From assembly GCA_963575745.1 (NCBI GenBank), contig CAUYUJ010012792.1, positions 175,343 through 220,342 on the forward strand: a stretch of 45,000 nt of DNA, read 5' to 3'. This DNA comes from Prorocentrum cordatum. Its lineage: Eukaryota > Sar > Dinophyceae > Prorocentrales > Prorocentraceae. The position numbers and the translations under genes are program-made. Of this stretch, positions 1 through 10,401 are shown piece after piece. Numbering within the stretch: position 1 is the first letter of the stretch; every line of letters starts with the position of its first letter. The notes under the pieces were generated by a model, which made no database searches, was not told where the DNA came from, and saw only the letters and a list, made by a program, of their open reading frames with translations.

Positions 1-189
1 CATTACGCAGTCCTCGTCCAAAGCTCCCCTCCTCCGTCCCTGCAAGTATCTCTGCTTCATTGCGCGATGCGCGAGGCGCCCCTCCCCCCCTCCTTGCAAG
101 ACGAGCGCCGCCTGGGTCCGCAGCTCAGGCGGGAGCTCCTCCCTGAAAGAAGCGGCCCTCCCTCCTGCGAGCTGCAGGGGGTGCAGCAC

Positions 190-536
190 TCGGCGGCGAG
201 CGAGGGGGGAAGCGAGAAGGAGAAGGCCTCCTCGGAGGGCGGCGGGACTTCTCCGAAGCCCTCGCGCCTTCTGGTAAGATTTTCCGTATTATCGGGGAAG
301 GTTTAGAATATTTCTCTGAAGGCCAGGGGACTTCCGAGCCTTCTGGGAAGGCCCACCCTTTCTCACCTTCCCCCCGGGCTCGCTGCCGAATTTGGGCAGG
401 TGGGGATTGCGCTTCCTGGGAAGTGTTCTGTGCGTCTTCGGAGAAGGCCCAGAACACTTCTCAGAAGGCTGGGGGACTCCCGAGCCTGCTGCGAAGGCCG
501 GCCCCTTCTCGCTTCCCCCCCGAGCGCTCGCCGCCA
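190..536. repeat. GC-rich inverted-repeat element, copy 1
   Basis: The left end reads GGCGGCGAGCGAGGGGGGAA and the right end is close to its reverse complement (CTTCCCCCCCGAGCGCTCGC...). A second right-end-like sequence lies internally near 360-389. The interior repeats 'GAAGGCCCAGAACACTTCTC'-type words. The same ends bound 22288-22492. It looks like a non-autonomous, MITE-like element; no coding capacity is seen. Positions 1-189 hold only GC-rich sequence with no recognised feature. Confidence 0.6.
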
Positions 537-603
537 AAGCAAGGAGGGGTCACAGAATTCAGGGAAGTGCACCAGCGGCAACCCCGCTGTGAACAAACAG
601 GGC

Positions 604-1062
604 CGCAGCTCCTCCGTGCAGCGGCTGCACATGTTTGCCCCCCTGCGTGAGTCCATGTTGAAACGGGCAGTGTGCACACGGACTCTGAGTGGTCACGAAG
701 GTCGAGGAAGTCTCAGGCGAGAGCCCCATCTTGCACAGGCATTTCCCCCCATCCGTGTAGCATGCAGCTGTGTGCGCGGCGTGCGGCAAGGCGACCTCCC
801 CATTTTGAAATCGGCTCGCCCTCCATCCGTTTAGCTCTTGGAGTTTTAAATGGGAGTTTGCGCGGCTCCAAGACAAGGGCCTATTACAAAAAAAACACGG
901 CCCGCCCTCCATCCGTGCAGCTGCTCAACACGTTTAAAACGCATGTGCGCGGCGCCCAGGTCGGAGCCTCGTTTTGACAACGACTCGCCCTTCATCCGTG
1001 TAGTTGTTGGAACTTTTGTGCTTCGAAACAGTGTGCGGCGAGGCAGCCTCAGGCGAAACGCC
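604..1062. repeat. Diverged tandem repeat, unit about 75-86 bp
   Basis: The words CCATCCGTG(T/C)AGCTG, TTTTGAAAC and TGTGCGCGGCG recur in the same order. The CATCCGT word falls at 750, 824, 910 and 993, and a weaker unit starts near 606. Units are diverged but collinear. The short open frames here follow the repeat and do not look like genes. Confidence 0.65.
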
Positions 1063-1125
1063 AGGAACGCCCTAACGTCCATTGGTGCGACAGGGAGGAG
1101 TTAGGTGTCAGGGAGCGGGGTCGGG

Positions 1126-1746
1126 GAATACGAGGAGGAGGAGGTGAAGGAGGAGGAGGAGGAGGAGGAGAGGATGATGATGCTGATGATGATGATGATG
1201 ATGATGATGGTGATGATGATGCTGCTGATGATGATGCTGATGAGGATGATGATGATGATGCTGCTGATGCTGATGATGGTGATGACGATATGATAGTGAT
1301 GCTGATGATTATGCTACTGATGATGATGATGATGAGGAGGAGGGGGGGGATGACGATGATGATGCTGCTGATGATGATGCTGCTGATGATGATCAGGCTG
1401 TTGATGATGCTGCTGATGCTGCTTCTGCTGCTTCTGCTGCTGATGATGATGAGGCTGATGCTGATGATGATACTGATGAGGATGATGCTGGTGATGTGAT
1501 GGTGACGCTGATGATGATGCTGATCATGATGCTGCTGATGGTGCCGCTGATGATGATGATGATCATGCTGTTGATTATGCTGTTGATGATGCTGATGCTG
1601 CTGATGATGCTGGTGCTGATGATGATGCTGATGAGGATGATGCTGATGATGGTGACGATGATGATGATGATGATGATGAGGATGAGGATGAGGATGAGGA
1701 CGATGATGATCATGGTGATGAGGATGATGTTGCTGATTATGATGAC

Positions 1747-1801
<55 letters not shown>

Positions 1802-2174
1802 GTGGTGGTGATGGTGATGCTGCTGCTGATGATCATCATGATGACTGTGATGATGATACTGATGACGATGATGATGCTGATGATGATGATGTTGCTGATG
1901 CTGATGCTGATGATGATGCTGATGATGCTGATGATGCTGCTGCTGTTGATGATGCTGATGACGATGCTCACGATGCTGATGCTGCTGATGATCATGATGA
2001 TGATGATGATGATGCTGATGCTGATGCTGCTGATGATGATGCTGATGATGATCATGATCATGAGGCTGCTGCGGCTGATGATGATGATGCTGATGATGCT
2101 GATCATGATGATGCTGCTGCTGATGATGATCATCATGCTGTTGAGGATGATGCTTATGATGCTGATGATGCTGC

Positions 2175-2239
<65 letters not shown>

Positions 2240-2270
2240 CTGATGCTGCTGCTGACGATGACGATGAAGA
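1126..2270. repeat. Degenerate GAT/GCT triplet array
   Basis: After a short GGA start, about 1.1 kb consists of TGATGATGC-type triplets with sparse substitutions. All frames stay open because the triplets lack stops in several phases. The conceptual Met/Leu/Ile-rich products are artefacts of the repeat. Confidence 0.9.
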
Positions 2271-2868
2271 AGAGGGAGGAGAAGAGAGGAGGAGGAGGAG
2301 GAGGAGGAGGAGGAGGAGGAGGAGGAGGAGGAGGAGGAGGAGGAGGAGGAGGAGGAGGAGGAGGAGGAGGAGGAGGAGGAGGAGGAGGAGGAGGAGGAGG
2401 AGGAGGAGGAGGAGGAGGAGGAGGAGGAGGAGGAGGAGGAGGAGAGGAGGAGGAGGGAGGAGGAGGAGGAGGAGGAGGAGGAGGAGGCGAGGAGGAGGAG
2501 GAGGAGGAGGCGGAGGAGGAGGAGGAGGCGGAGGAGGAGGAGGAGGGAGGAGGAGGAGGAGGAGGAGGAGGAGGCGGAGGAGGAGGCGGAGGAGGCGGAG
2601 GAGGCGGAGGAGGAGGAGGAGGAGGAGGAGGAGGAGGAGGAGGAGGAGAGGAGGAGGGAGGAGGAGGCGGAGGAGGAGGAGGAGGAGGAGGGAGGAGGAG
2701 GAGGAGGCGGCGGAGGAGGAGGAGGAGGAGGAGGAGGAGGAGGAGGAGGAGGAGGAGGAGGAGGAGGAGGAGGAGGAGAGGATGGAGGAGGAGGGAGGAG
2801 GAGGAGGAGGAGGAGGAGGAGGCGGAGGAGAGAGGAGGAGGAGGAGGAGGAGGAGGAGGAGGAGGATG

Positions 2869-2903
<35 letters not shown>

Positions 2904-3034
2904 GAGGAGGAGGAGGAGGAGGAGGAGGAGGAGGAGGAGGAGGGAGGAGGAGGAGGGAGGAGGAGGAGGAGGAGGAGAGGCGGAGAGGAGGAGGAGGAGG
3001 AGGAGGAGGAGGAGGAGGAGGAGGAGGAGGAGGA
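2271..3034. repeat. Long GGA (purine-only) array
   Basis: About 760 bases are almost entirely GGA/GAG triplets, so the + strand is nearly all purine. Interruptions are GGC and GGGA variants and one run of G at 2869-2880. Such polypurine tracts can form triplex DNA and stall polymerases. No gene is supported. Confidence 0.95.
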
Positions 3035-3235
3035 AGGCAGTCCAGAGGCCTGTGACCAGCCTAGTCCCCTCGAGCTGCCAGGCGGAGTTCTCCGGCGACC
3101 TCCGCGGCGTAGACGAGGACCAGCCAGGGCCCGATGATAACAACGAGGAGGAAGACGCGGGGGGACGAGGATAAGGGTGAAGAGGAGGACGGGCGGGGAA
3201 GGTCAGGAGAAACGTTAGGGGGGATCTGCCTAGGG

Positions 3236-3350
3236 TGGGATGCATCGACCCCCGCTCGCCCATTCATCGCCGATAGGGGGCCCCATAGCCCACCCCGCCC
3301 AGGAGCGTATGGCTTTGCTATCGGTGGCCTGTCGCCGATTCCAGCTTCCA
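3236..3350. repeat. Dispersed GC-rich repeat, copy 1
   Basis: This stretch is similar in order to 9878-10012: TGCATCGA, CGCCCAT, GCCCACCCCGCC and TGTCGCCGATTCCAG occur in both, with similar spacing. Both copies lie close to a GGA array. The identity of the repeat is not known. Confidence 0.5.
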
Positions 3351-3789
3351 GGTCGATGTTCCCCCCCCCCCCCCCCGGAGGAGAAGTGCGGGGGAGGAGC
3401 CGGCAAAGCGGGAGGAAGGGACCCACTAGGAGGTGGACGAGGAGGAGTCGCAGAAGGTCGCGGGTCGAGGGCGCGCCTCCTCCACCGAGGCGCTCCCCGT
3501 TCCTCCCCCCTCCTCCCTCCTCCAGAAGCGGCGCGCGTCCTCTCGACGCTGCCGTCGCTCGCCGCCGCCTCCCTCCTCTCTCTTCTCCTCCCACCTCTCG
3601 TCCCTCCTTCCTCCCTCCCTCCCTCCCTCCCTCTCGGCACCGGTACTGTGTTACTGTGTTACTGTATACTGCAAGCCTTAGGTGCCCGTGCGATCCTGCA
3701 TTTCCAGATGCATCGCTAGCCGCAGCGCCACCGTAACTCGACAGGCTAGTTGCCTCAACAAGCAGGCAATCCAAAAAAATCCCTCTCGG
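3351..3789. other. GC-rich spacer with short homopolymer and CCCT runs
   Basis: It holds a C-run at 3361-3376, a CCCT run at about 3606-3634 and a small TTACTGTG repeat at 3645-3665. No coding region is recognised. Confidence 0.6.
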
Positions 3790-4800
3790 CATGACATGGA
3801 GGGACAGTTTCTCATTGAATGCCCCTTGCCAGGACGCTTCGCACTACAGGCTGTCCGCCAGTATCCGCACCTGGGCACGGACCCGGACGAGTTGGGCTCC
3901 ATCGGCCCAGATTTGGCCCATCGGGAATCGCCGGTTGCTACACCAGCAGAACAGTTGCGACGATTTGCCTTTGCCTCGGACATTGGCTTGCCGAAGTCTG
4001 CGGCCCTGCACCTAACAGATGCTCTTATAGCCTCAGGCCTGCTATTCATTGCGGGTACGTGGCCGACCCTCACGGACGCGCAGCACGCACACATCAGCAC
4101 ATCATGGTCGATACGTATCGTCAGCTACTCAAGGTGAAACGGCAGGATGCGACAGCTACATCGGACACTCTTGTGATGGTACGCGTGCGCCGCGCAGGGT
4201 AACTACCACATCACGCCTACACATATTACGATTACTGGGCAGGATAGTGCACCATGGCACACCTACGTAAGCTGCGCAATTTGACGGCACATGTGTATCG
4301 CACGGCTACAGCACGGCATGGACGATCGTGGATGCATGCAGTTATTGAAGACCTGGACTGGCCCAAGCAAACGCTGCCCTTAGACAGCATCAGACCCACG
4401 CGAGGACTTCGTAGTGTGGGAGCAGCACATTTTGTGCTCACGACCGGCTTGGTGACGCCGCACCCAAGCTATGGCAGCGGAGGCCAAGGCTAAAGCAGAA
4501 AGGCGCTCGCCAAGCATGCGGCTGATAGGTTCTCGAGCAAATACGGCGTGCGGATGTCCCACGTCATATTGCAGGCCCAAGGCGCCCGCTCTATCCGACT
4601 CCAGCTCCCGCTCCCGACCTACATGCATGTGATGCTCAATTCAGGGAGGGACGGCTACGCGACAGCACATCATACGCGCACGCTGCAGCAGGGTATCCAT
4701 GGTATCCAGGTTCATGGGGGAGGGTACGACGTGCATGGCATGCTCAGTATCTTTCGCCACCCGCCGCCTGCTAAAGCACTACTTGGCCCCTGACGCTTCG
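3790..4800 (+). pseudogene. Decayed LINE reverse-transcriptase C-terminal region
   Basis: Conceptual translation on the + strand has a stretch ending ...ALIASGLLFIAGTWP...DAQH (about 4020-4095). It resembles the conserved 'SRLLFGAGTWP..' segment after the reverse-transcriptase palm in dinoflagellate LINEs. Further on, in other frames, come an LHILRLLGRIVHHG stretch (about 4215-4260) and a W..AVIEDLDW stretch (about 4330-4365), which match the usual order of that C-terminal region. The segments need several frame changes and no palm motif is present, so this is a fragment. The identification is by remembered motif pattern only. It is on the opposite strand to the larger LINE at 10.4-15.4 kb and has no continuous frame. 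Confidence 0.5.
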
Positions 4801-4966
4801 CAGTGCTGCTTCGCTTAATTTCTACATGGTGCCGTCCTCAGCCCGGAGCGTGTTGAGGAAATCTGGCAGCAGGAGATCACGGACCTCGCCAAACAGAAGG
4901 AGGCAGGTCTAGGCTTGTGGAAGTCGATTAATGGAGAGGAAGCGTGCTGCCAACTAATTTCCAGAT

Positions 4967-5027
4967 TTCTAAAACATGTTTCAAACATGTTTGATCATGT
5001 TAAAAACATGTTTGAAACATTTTAGAA
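4967..5027. repeat. AT-rich near-perfect palindrome built from AAACATGTTT
   Basis: The left arm TTCTAAAACATGTTTCAAAC continues to 4992 and is mirrored by the right arm ending at 5027 (GTTTGAAACATTTTAGAA). The arms are about 26 bp and the centre is GATCATGTTAA. Another ACATGTTTT follows at 5028-5036. It is strikingly AT-rich for this window. Confidence 0.8.
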
Positions 5028-5036
5028 CATGTTTTA

Positions 5037-5611
5037 CGCATTTAAAGCACGTTTTTGATTCAATGGTCGGATTGTTCGAGTGTCCATTGTCATGGCATCC
5101 ACAAGTCTAGGCAGATGGCGAGCCTCCTGCCCGGCGAGAGTGCAGTACCCTGCGGACGGCTTGTGCCCAGCAGCCACGCTGGTGCCAGCCTTTTTTCCAT
5201 AAGAAGCTCGGGAACTCCCTCAGACCCCCAGAGCTTGATACGAACTCGACTCTCAGGCCCTCCTCAAATACCAAGCCCTCTCCCGCCCATCCGACCCACC
5301 TCCGACACCGCAATCTGCCGACAGATGCGCGAAATCATCGTGTCCAGGAATACAGGCGATGCGCTCACCACAGTGCCATGTAGGATACACAGGAGAAGAA
5401 CCGTCGCCGTGAATTTATAGTCAGGGCGAAGAAGGAAGGGGGACATCCAGACTAGAAATGAGCAGGAGCAGTGCGCCAGCTCGGTTCGGATAGATATGCT
5501 GTGCGTGGACATCGCGATCGACGATACCTTTGGGGATCTGACAATGAGGGTCACGATCAATGCATGAAGGGAGCACGTCCTTTTGCGACGGGTGTGGAAT
5601 ACCTAGGGGTT
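5037..5611. other. No recognised gene
   Basis: The composition is mixed and close to 55% GC. Open frames of up to 121 codons exist on both strands, but none has a recognisable domain or composition bias suggesting real coding. Confidence 0.5.
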
Positions 5612-5725
5612 TGGGTAGAGGTTAAGGTTAGGCGTAGGGTAGGGGTTAGGGTTAGGGTTAGGAGTGGGGAGTTGGGTTAGGGGTTAGGGGTTAGGGCAGG
5701 GATTAGGTTGAGGGTTAGGTGTGGT
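5612..5725 (+). repeat. Degenerate telomere-like GGGTTA tract
   Basis: GGGTTAG-type hexamers and heptamers recur with variants (GGTTAAGG, GGGGTTAG, GGTTAGGCG). Perfect TTAGGG runs are short. Dinoflagellate telomeres are reported as TTTAGGG type, so this is either an interstitial telomere-like relic or a derived satellite. Confidence 0.65.
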
Positions 5726-5855
5726 AGGGATCGGGTTCCGGAGCCAGGGGGCGTCGTGGCGAAAGGGGGGAGGGGGGGGGTCCGAATGTCACTCTCCAAT
5801 GGGAGGGGGGGGGGGAGGTCGGACACCCCCTCCCCTTTTAAAGGGGGCGGGGGTT

Positions 5856-5965
5856 CAGCCGGCGACTGATCGGGAAAGGGGGGGTCCGCCGACGATGGAG
5901 CGGGAAGGGTGGGGGGAGGGTTTCGCCGACGACGGATCGGGGAAAGGGGGGGTCCCATACCCCCC
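5856..5965. repeat. Three-unit tandem repeat of about 38-45 bp
   Basis: CCGACGA(C/T)GGA(T/G)CGGG plus a G-rich tail recurs three times (about 5863, 5890, 5925). Runs of G precede and follow it (5764-5812). No gene is seen on to 6235. Confidence 0.55.
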
Positions 5966-6235
5966 ATCCCTTTGGGCTTTGGGTGATCCAGCGGCGCGCC
6001 CTCTTTCGACACGCCCCCCAGGACGCGGCCCGGCACTGCGCCAGCACCATGCAGGACCGCGCCCTCCCTCTGTTCTCGCCGCCGCTTCGCCGGGAAGCGC
6101 CCACGATGATGAAGGAGGATCCTCGCCCCCTTGTGGAGAATCGAGGGCTCAAGTTTTGATGCTTTTGAATGTTTTCGCCAGTTTTTTCGGGCATCTGGGA
6201 GGCTACTCGATGCCAACTCTGGATTCCGCTCCGAA

Positions 6236-6263
6236 GTGTGTGTGTGTGTGTGTGTATGTGTAC

Positions 6264-6296
<33 letters not shown>

Positions 6297-6381
6297 TGTG
6301 TGTACGCGTGTGTGTGTGTGTGTCTGTGTGTGTGTGTGTGTGTCTGTGTGTGTCTGTGTGTGTGTGTGTGTCTCTGTGTCT

Positions 6382-6428
<47 letters not shown>

Positions 6429-6433
6429 TGTGT

Positions 6434-6470
<37 letters not shown>
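6236..6470. repeat. TG dinucleotide microsatellite with TC interruptions
   Basis: About 235 bases of alternating TG carry regular TCTG and ACGCG interruptions. The Cys/Val and His/Thr frames across it are repeat translations. Confidence 0.95.
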
Positions 6471-6510
6471 AAGACGCCCCCCATGCGAGGTCCGTTGGGC
6501 CGATGTTTCG

Positions 6511-6632
6511 AAGGATTGCAAAAAAACCCAGGATTGCAACAAAAACCCAGGATTGCAGTCCTTCGTTTGGAACTTCGAGGATTGCAAAAAACCCCTTTGC
6601 AATCCTTCGTTTGGAACCTTCGAGGTGTCGCG
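6511..6632. repeat. AGGATTGCAA repeat with an 11-bp hairpin
   Basis: AGGATTGCAA recurs four times. TCCTTCGTTTGGAAC is directly repeated (about 6559 and 6603). At 6578-6606 the perfect 11-bp arms AGGATTGCAAA and TTTGCAATCCT enclose a 7-base loop. Confidence 0.75.
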
Positions 6633-7027
6633 AGGCCGTCACGGCGGGAGCTCCTTCTCTGTCTGGGCCTCCAGGGGCCACAACCGTCGGGCCTCGGGGC
6701 CGTCGAGGACGGCCCGCTGCGATAAAGTTTCGTCCTGTGGATGCCATCGAGGCCTCCTCCTCCTCCTCCTCCTCCTCCTCCTCTCCTCGCAGCCCTCGCC
6801 CCGCGGGGGGAGCGGCACGCCGTCCGCCGGCGGGGCCCGGCCGTGCCGCCAGGGCCGCCGCTGCGACACGCTGGTCGGGCCGGACGAAAGGGGGACGTGG
6901 GAAGTCTGGTGCGGAAGGGGAGGACGAAGCAGGTTTCTTATGACAATTTTGTAAATCAGAGAAATCGGGTTCGCTGGGCGTGGGGGCGCTCCAGTGGGCT
7001 CCCAAGTGGCTCCAGGGGCAGGATGAC
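6633..7027. other. GC-rich spacer, no recognised gene
   Basis: It contains a short CTC run (6760-6784) and GC-rich unique sequence. No frame shows a recognisable protein. Confidence 0.5.
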
Positions 7028-7194
7028 AATGAGGAGGAGGAGGAGGAGGAGGAGGAGGAGGAGGAGGAGGAGAAGGAGGAGGAGGAGGAGGAGGAGAAGG
7101 AGGGGGATGAGGGGGAGGGGGGAGGGGGAGGAGGGGGAGGAGGGGGAGGAGGAGAAAGAGGAGGAGGAGGCGGAGGAGGACGAGGAGGAGGAAT
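7028..7194. repeat. GGA array, left of an AAT-like array
   Basis: GGA triplets with AAGG and GGGG interruptions; the strand is almost purely purine. Confidence 0.9.
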
Positions 7195-7612
7195 AATGAT
7201 AATGATACTGATAATACTACGACTACTACGAATAAGACTATAGATAATACGGATAGTACGATGAACAATAATGAACACACTGCGAAAACTAATATTCAGA
7301 ATAATCATAACAATAATAGCGCACACACTTATGATATTATCATGAACAATAGTAAGAAAAATAAGGCGATACTATTCATAGTAATAATCAGATTCGGAAG
7401 AATACTACGAATACTAAGACTAAGAATAATAGTGCTGAGAGGAATCATGCGAATACAAACTGATCATATTAATATGTTAATGATACTAGTACGAAGAATA
7501 ATGGTACGAATACGCAGAATATGAATAATACTGCGAATCATAAGAACAGTGTGAATAGTAGTAAGAATAATGCTTTAGCAATGACAATGTTAATAATAAT
7601 CATACGAGTGGT
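7195..7612. repeat. Degenerate AT-rich triplet array (AAT/ACT/ACG)
   Basis: About 420 bases read as triplets dominated by AAT, GAT, ACT, ATA and ACG in one phase. They are diverged enough to look almost unique. The tract sits exactly between two GGA arrays and is AT-rich against GC-rich surroundings. The Asn/Ile/Met-rich frames are products of the triplet bias. Confidence 0.7.
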
Positions 7613-7616
7613 AGGA

Positions 7617-7681
7617 AGACGAGGAGGAGGGGGAGGAAGAGGAGGAGGAGGAGGCGGAGGAGGAGGAGGAGGAGGAGGAGC
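7617..7681. repeat. GGA array, right of the AAT-like array
   Basis: GGA triplets with GGGGGA and GGC interruptions. Confidence 0.9.
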
Positions 7682-7718
7682 CTACCTTGTCGTCCCCCTT
7701 TCCCTTCCCCACCCTGCA

Positions 7719-7736
7719 TAGCCATTTTGGCCCAAG
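7719..7736 (+). other. Dinoflagellate spliced-leader relic
   Basis: TAGCCATTTTGGCCCAAG matches 17 of 18 bases of the 3' part of the conserved dinoflagellate spliced leader (TAGCCATTTTGGCTCAAG). That leader is added to nuclear mRNAs by trans-splicing. A genomic copy in front of other sequence is the usual mark of a reverse-transcribed, re-integrated mRNA. It also sits next to a C/T-rich stretch (7691-7713) that could be a splice acceptor region. No clear coding frame follows it. Confidence 0.7.
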
Positions 7737-8464
7737 CTTTTTGGGGGTTCGCGCCACCTCCGCTGCTGCCGTAGCTGGCGACAGAAACCGCACAAGCTCT
7801 CTCGGCGGACGCCAGCTGTACGCTGGTACCGGTCCTGGCCAGGCCAATCCTGGGTACTGGTCGGCCTGGTCAACATCGGTGCTGGAGCATGGCTGGCGCC
7901 CTCCTGTTCCTACCTGGACGCCTGGCCCGACTCACCGCAGTGATCGCGTACAGCAGATTTCGTAATCAAAGGGAGGAGTCACAGCCCTCCCAGACGAGCA
8001 GTTTTAGATTCCCCCCAGACCAGCCGCGAAAGGGCGGCCTTTTACGCAGACCCCACCGGATCTCTCCAGACCTCCCCGTTTTTTTAAACATTTTTTATTT
8101 TAATTTTATTTTTTGTGCGGAAGGGGGAGTATCCATTGGACGTCGTGGGTATGGCATAATCGGCTGCCGCAGACAGGGCGCAAGCAGGACGTAGCTGCCC
8201 CTCGCAGGGCGTAGCTGCCTGATGTAGTGTATGGCGCAAGTAAGGCCCGACAGGTATGACTGGGCTTCTAAGCCCGCCCCTTGCTGGAGGTCTCTGAGGG
8301 CCTCGTCAACTCTTTGGCGGTCCGCCTCGGTGCCAGAGGCCTCCAGATGCCCTCAGGCTTCAGAGGCTCCTTCAGAAGCGCCAGAACGTTCAAACAGCCA
8401 GATCATCCTGGAACGCTGGGCTTCCAGGTAGGTTTGAGCTTCTTGCGGTGGGGAAATCTGGCTC
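7737..8464. other. No recognised gene downstream of the leader relic
   Basis: The open frames after the leader relic have no recognisable domain. A T-rich stretch lies at 8081-8116. If this is a retrogene, its coding part is too decayed or too unfamiliar for me to name. Confidence 0.5.
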
Positions 8465-8514
8465 AGCGTGTCGCGCCTCCGGCTCTGGCCCACTACGCTG
8501 CGGCGCGACACGCT
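8465..8514. repeat. 13-bp perfect hairpin
   Basis: AGCGTGTCGCGCC (8465-8477) and GGCGCGACACGCT (8502-8514) are exact reverse complements with a 24-base loop. No T-run follows and no function is evident. Confidence 0.8.
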
Positions 8515-8579
8515 ACCCTCGGGGGCGGCCAAGAGGGGGGGTGATGACTGGGGGGGCCGGATATCATGGCGGGGGCCCA

Positions 8580-8618
8580 TCCCTCCTCCTCCTCCTCCTC
8601 CTCCTCCTCTTCCTCCAT
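8580..8618. repeat. Short CTC array
   Basis: CTC triplets on the + strand: the polypyrimidine orientation, opposite to the GGA array at 8857. Confidence 0.9.
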
Positions 8619-8856
8619 ACGTTCCTTGGATCCCCCCCCCGTCGCGCACATGCCTCGGGCCATGGGTTTCGAACCCCCCTCTTGGCCGCACCCCGATAAC
8701 CACGTCCTGGTTCCCGAACGCCAACGTCCCGAGCGTTTCCGAGCCTCCCGCCCCGCGAGGCGGAGCGACACCCTACTCTGGATGGGGCAATCATCGCCCT
8801 ACACTTGGATCCGCTGGGTGGGTTGGGCACGTGCTGTCGGAACGGGTGGAGGGGGG

Positions 8857-9055
8857 GTTGGAGGAGGAGGAGGAGGAGGAGGAGGAGGAGGAGGAGGAGG
8901 AGGAGGACGAAGAGGAGGAGGAGAAGGATGAGGAGGAGGAGGAAGAGGCGGAGGAGGAGGAGGCGGAGGAGGAGGAAATGGAGGAGGAGGAGGAGGAGGA
9001 GGAGGAGGGAGGAGGAGGAGGAGGAGCAGGAGGAGGAGATGGAGGAGGGGGGTGG
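8857..9055. repeat. GGA array
   Basis: GGA and GAG triplets with AAG and GCG interruptions. The long Glu/Arg/Gly frames here are not genes. Confidence 0.92.
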
Positions 9056-9877
9056 ATGGGCAAGCTCCGTCGGAAGGCTTGTCGCCCACCCCTCGATTGT
9101 TGTCCCATCCAGAGCATCCGCTTGCAAGGCACGGCGTGTCGCCGGGGCGGCCGCCGCGACGCGCGGAGCAAGAGTTCCCGACCGCAAGCAGGAGGCAGGC
9201 ATCGGCACCAATGGCGCGCGCGGGCAGCAGGACCCGAGGGAGGAGACGCGGCACCACGACCACCAGCGGGCCACCGCCAGCGAGGAGGCCCGCGAGGCAT
9301 CTCCGAGCTGGGCTTCCGAGGTGGCTCGAGCGGGGCGCCACAGAGCAGGCGGGCCCTCACTGTCGCCTCGCGATGGTGACGGTGGTCGTGGGCCCCCGGA
9401 GGTCTGGATTCCCTCCCCGTGGGCCGCGGGAGGTCGCAGTCAGTGGCAGCCCAGACTTATGTTGCTCCCATCGTACTTAAGGACCACACATCCCCCCAAA
9501 TGATCTCGAGCACCCAGAAGCGTATCGAAACAGTGTGGAGCGAGTATCGCCTCCCAGGGCCCGCCGCGTGGAAGCCCTCCAGCCTCGGCACTTTCATGGT
9601 GCCCGAGCTTCTCTCTGGCGATCAAGGCTAAAAGTCGGTGGGAACATCCCAGGCCCAGACCAATCGACGTACGCAGAGCTCACCCGGGGATCCATCCACA
9701 GCTCCGCGGGCCTGCCTCGCGACGCCCCAGGCACGCACGGACACGACTCCTCAGGGACTGCGGCCCCGCCGCCGACCTCCCTGGGAGGCAGCGGCATCGG
9801 CGCTCACCTCGCCTCGCCTCGCCTCCGGGGGACCCTGGCTTCGGCAGGTGGTGATAGGCTCGGGGGGGGGGGGGTGT
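9056..9877. other. No recognised gene
   Basis: GC-rich and open in several frames, but none gives a recognisable protein. CTCTGGATGGG at 8776-8786 recurs in inverted form at 9105-9115 (CCCATCCAGAG), flanking the GGA array. Confidence 0.45.
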
Positions 9878-10012
9878 ACATCGACAGTCGCCCATGCGTT
9901 GCCGAGAGGGGCCCGGTGGCCCACCCCGCCTGGGGCCTAGGATCGTGCCGTTGCGCAGCTTGGGGCCCATCGCCGATCTCTCGGCGAGGTGTCGCCGATT
10001 CCAGTCCCCCCG
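9878..10012. repeat. Dispersed GC-rich repeat, copy 2
   Basis: Second copy of the sequence at 3236-3350, sharing CGCCCAT, GCCCACCCCGCCTGG and TGTCGCCGATTCCAG in order. It adds ATCGCCGATCTCTCGGCGA, which can itself fold. Confidence 0.5.
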
Positions 10013-10066
10013 CATCGTTGCCCCCCAGGACCCCTGGGAGGTCCGGACCGGGACCAGCTCTGACTG

Positions 10067-10142
10067 GGAGGAGGGGGAGGAGGAGGAGGAGGAGGAGGAG
10101 GAGGAGGAAGAGGAGGAGGAGGAGGAGGACAGACAGACAGAC
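10067..10142. repeat. GGA array ending in ACAG repeats
   Basis: GGA/GAAG triplets run to 10128, then ACAGACAGACAGAC. Confidence 0.9.
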
Positions 10143-10401
10143 AACCACTTGCGAGCCAATGTCTTTGTCAGGTGGCAGAGAGCTCTTCCCACCTTTGGCG
10201 AGAAGAATTAGCAACATGAAATCGTGAAATCGGCTCTGTGCTGCGCATATGAAGGCGCCTACCAGCGGCTTCGCTGGGGGACTCCACTGGCTTAAGGAGG
10301 GACGGTCCGTCGGGGAAACCTAAACCGCCCTCCAGAAGCACCAGTCCCCTGCTTAGCAAACTTGACGAGTCGTGAGGTCGTCACAATCTGAGCACAAACT
10401 T

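Noticed and set aside
1393-3263. Very long open frames across GAT and GGA arrays
   Set aside because: They follow from triplet repeats lacking stops; the products are single-residue tracts.
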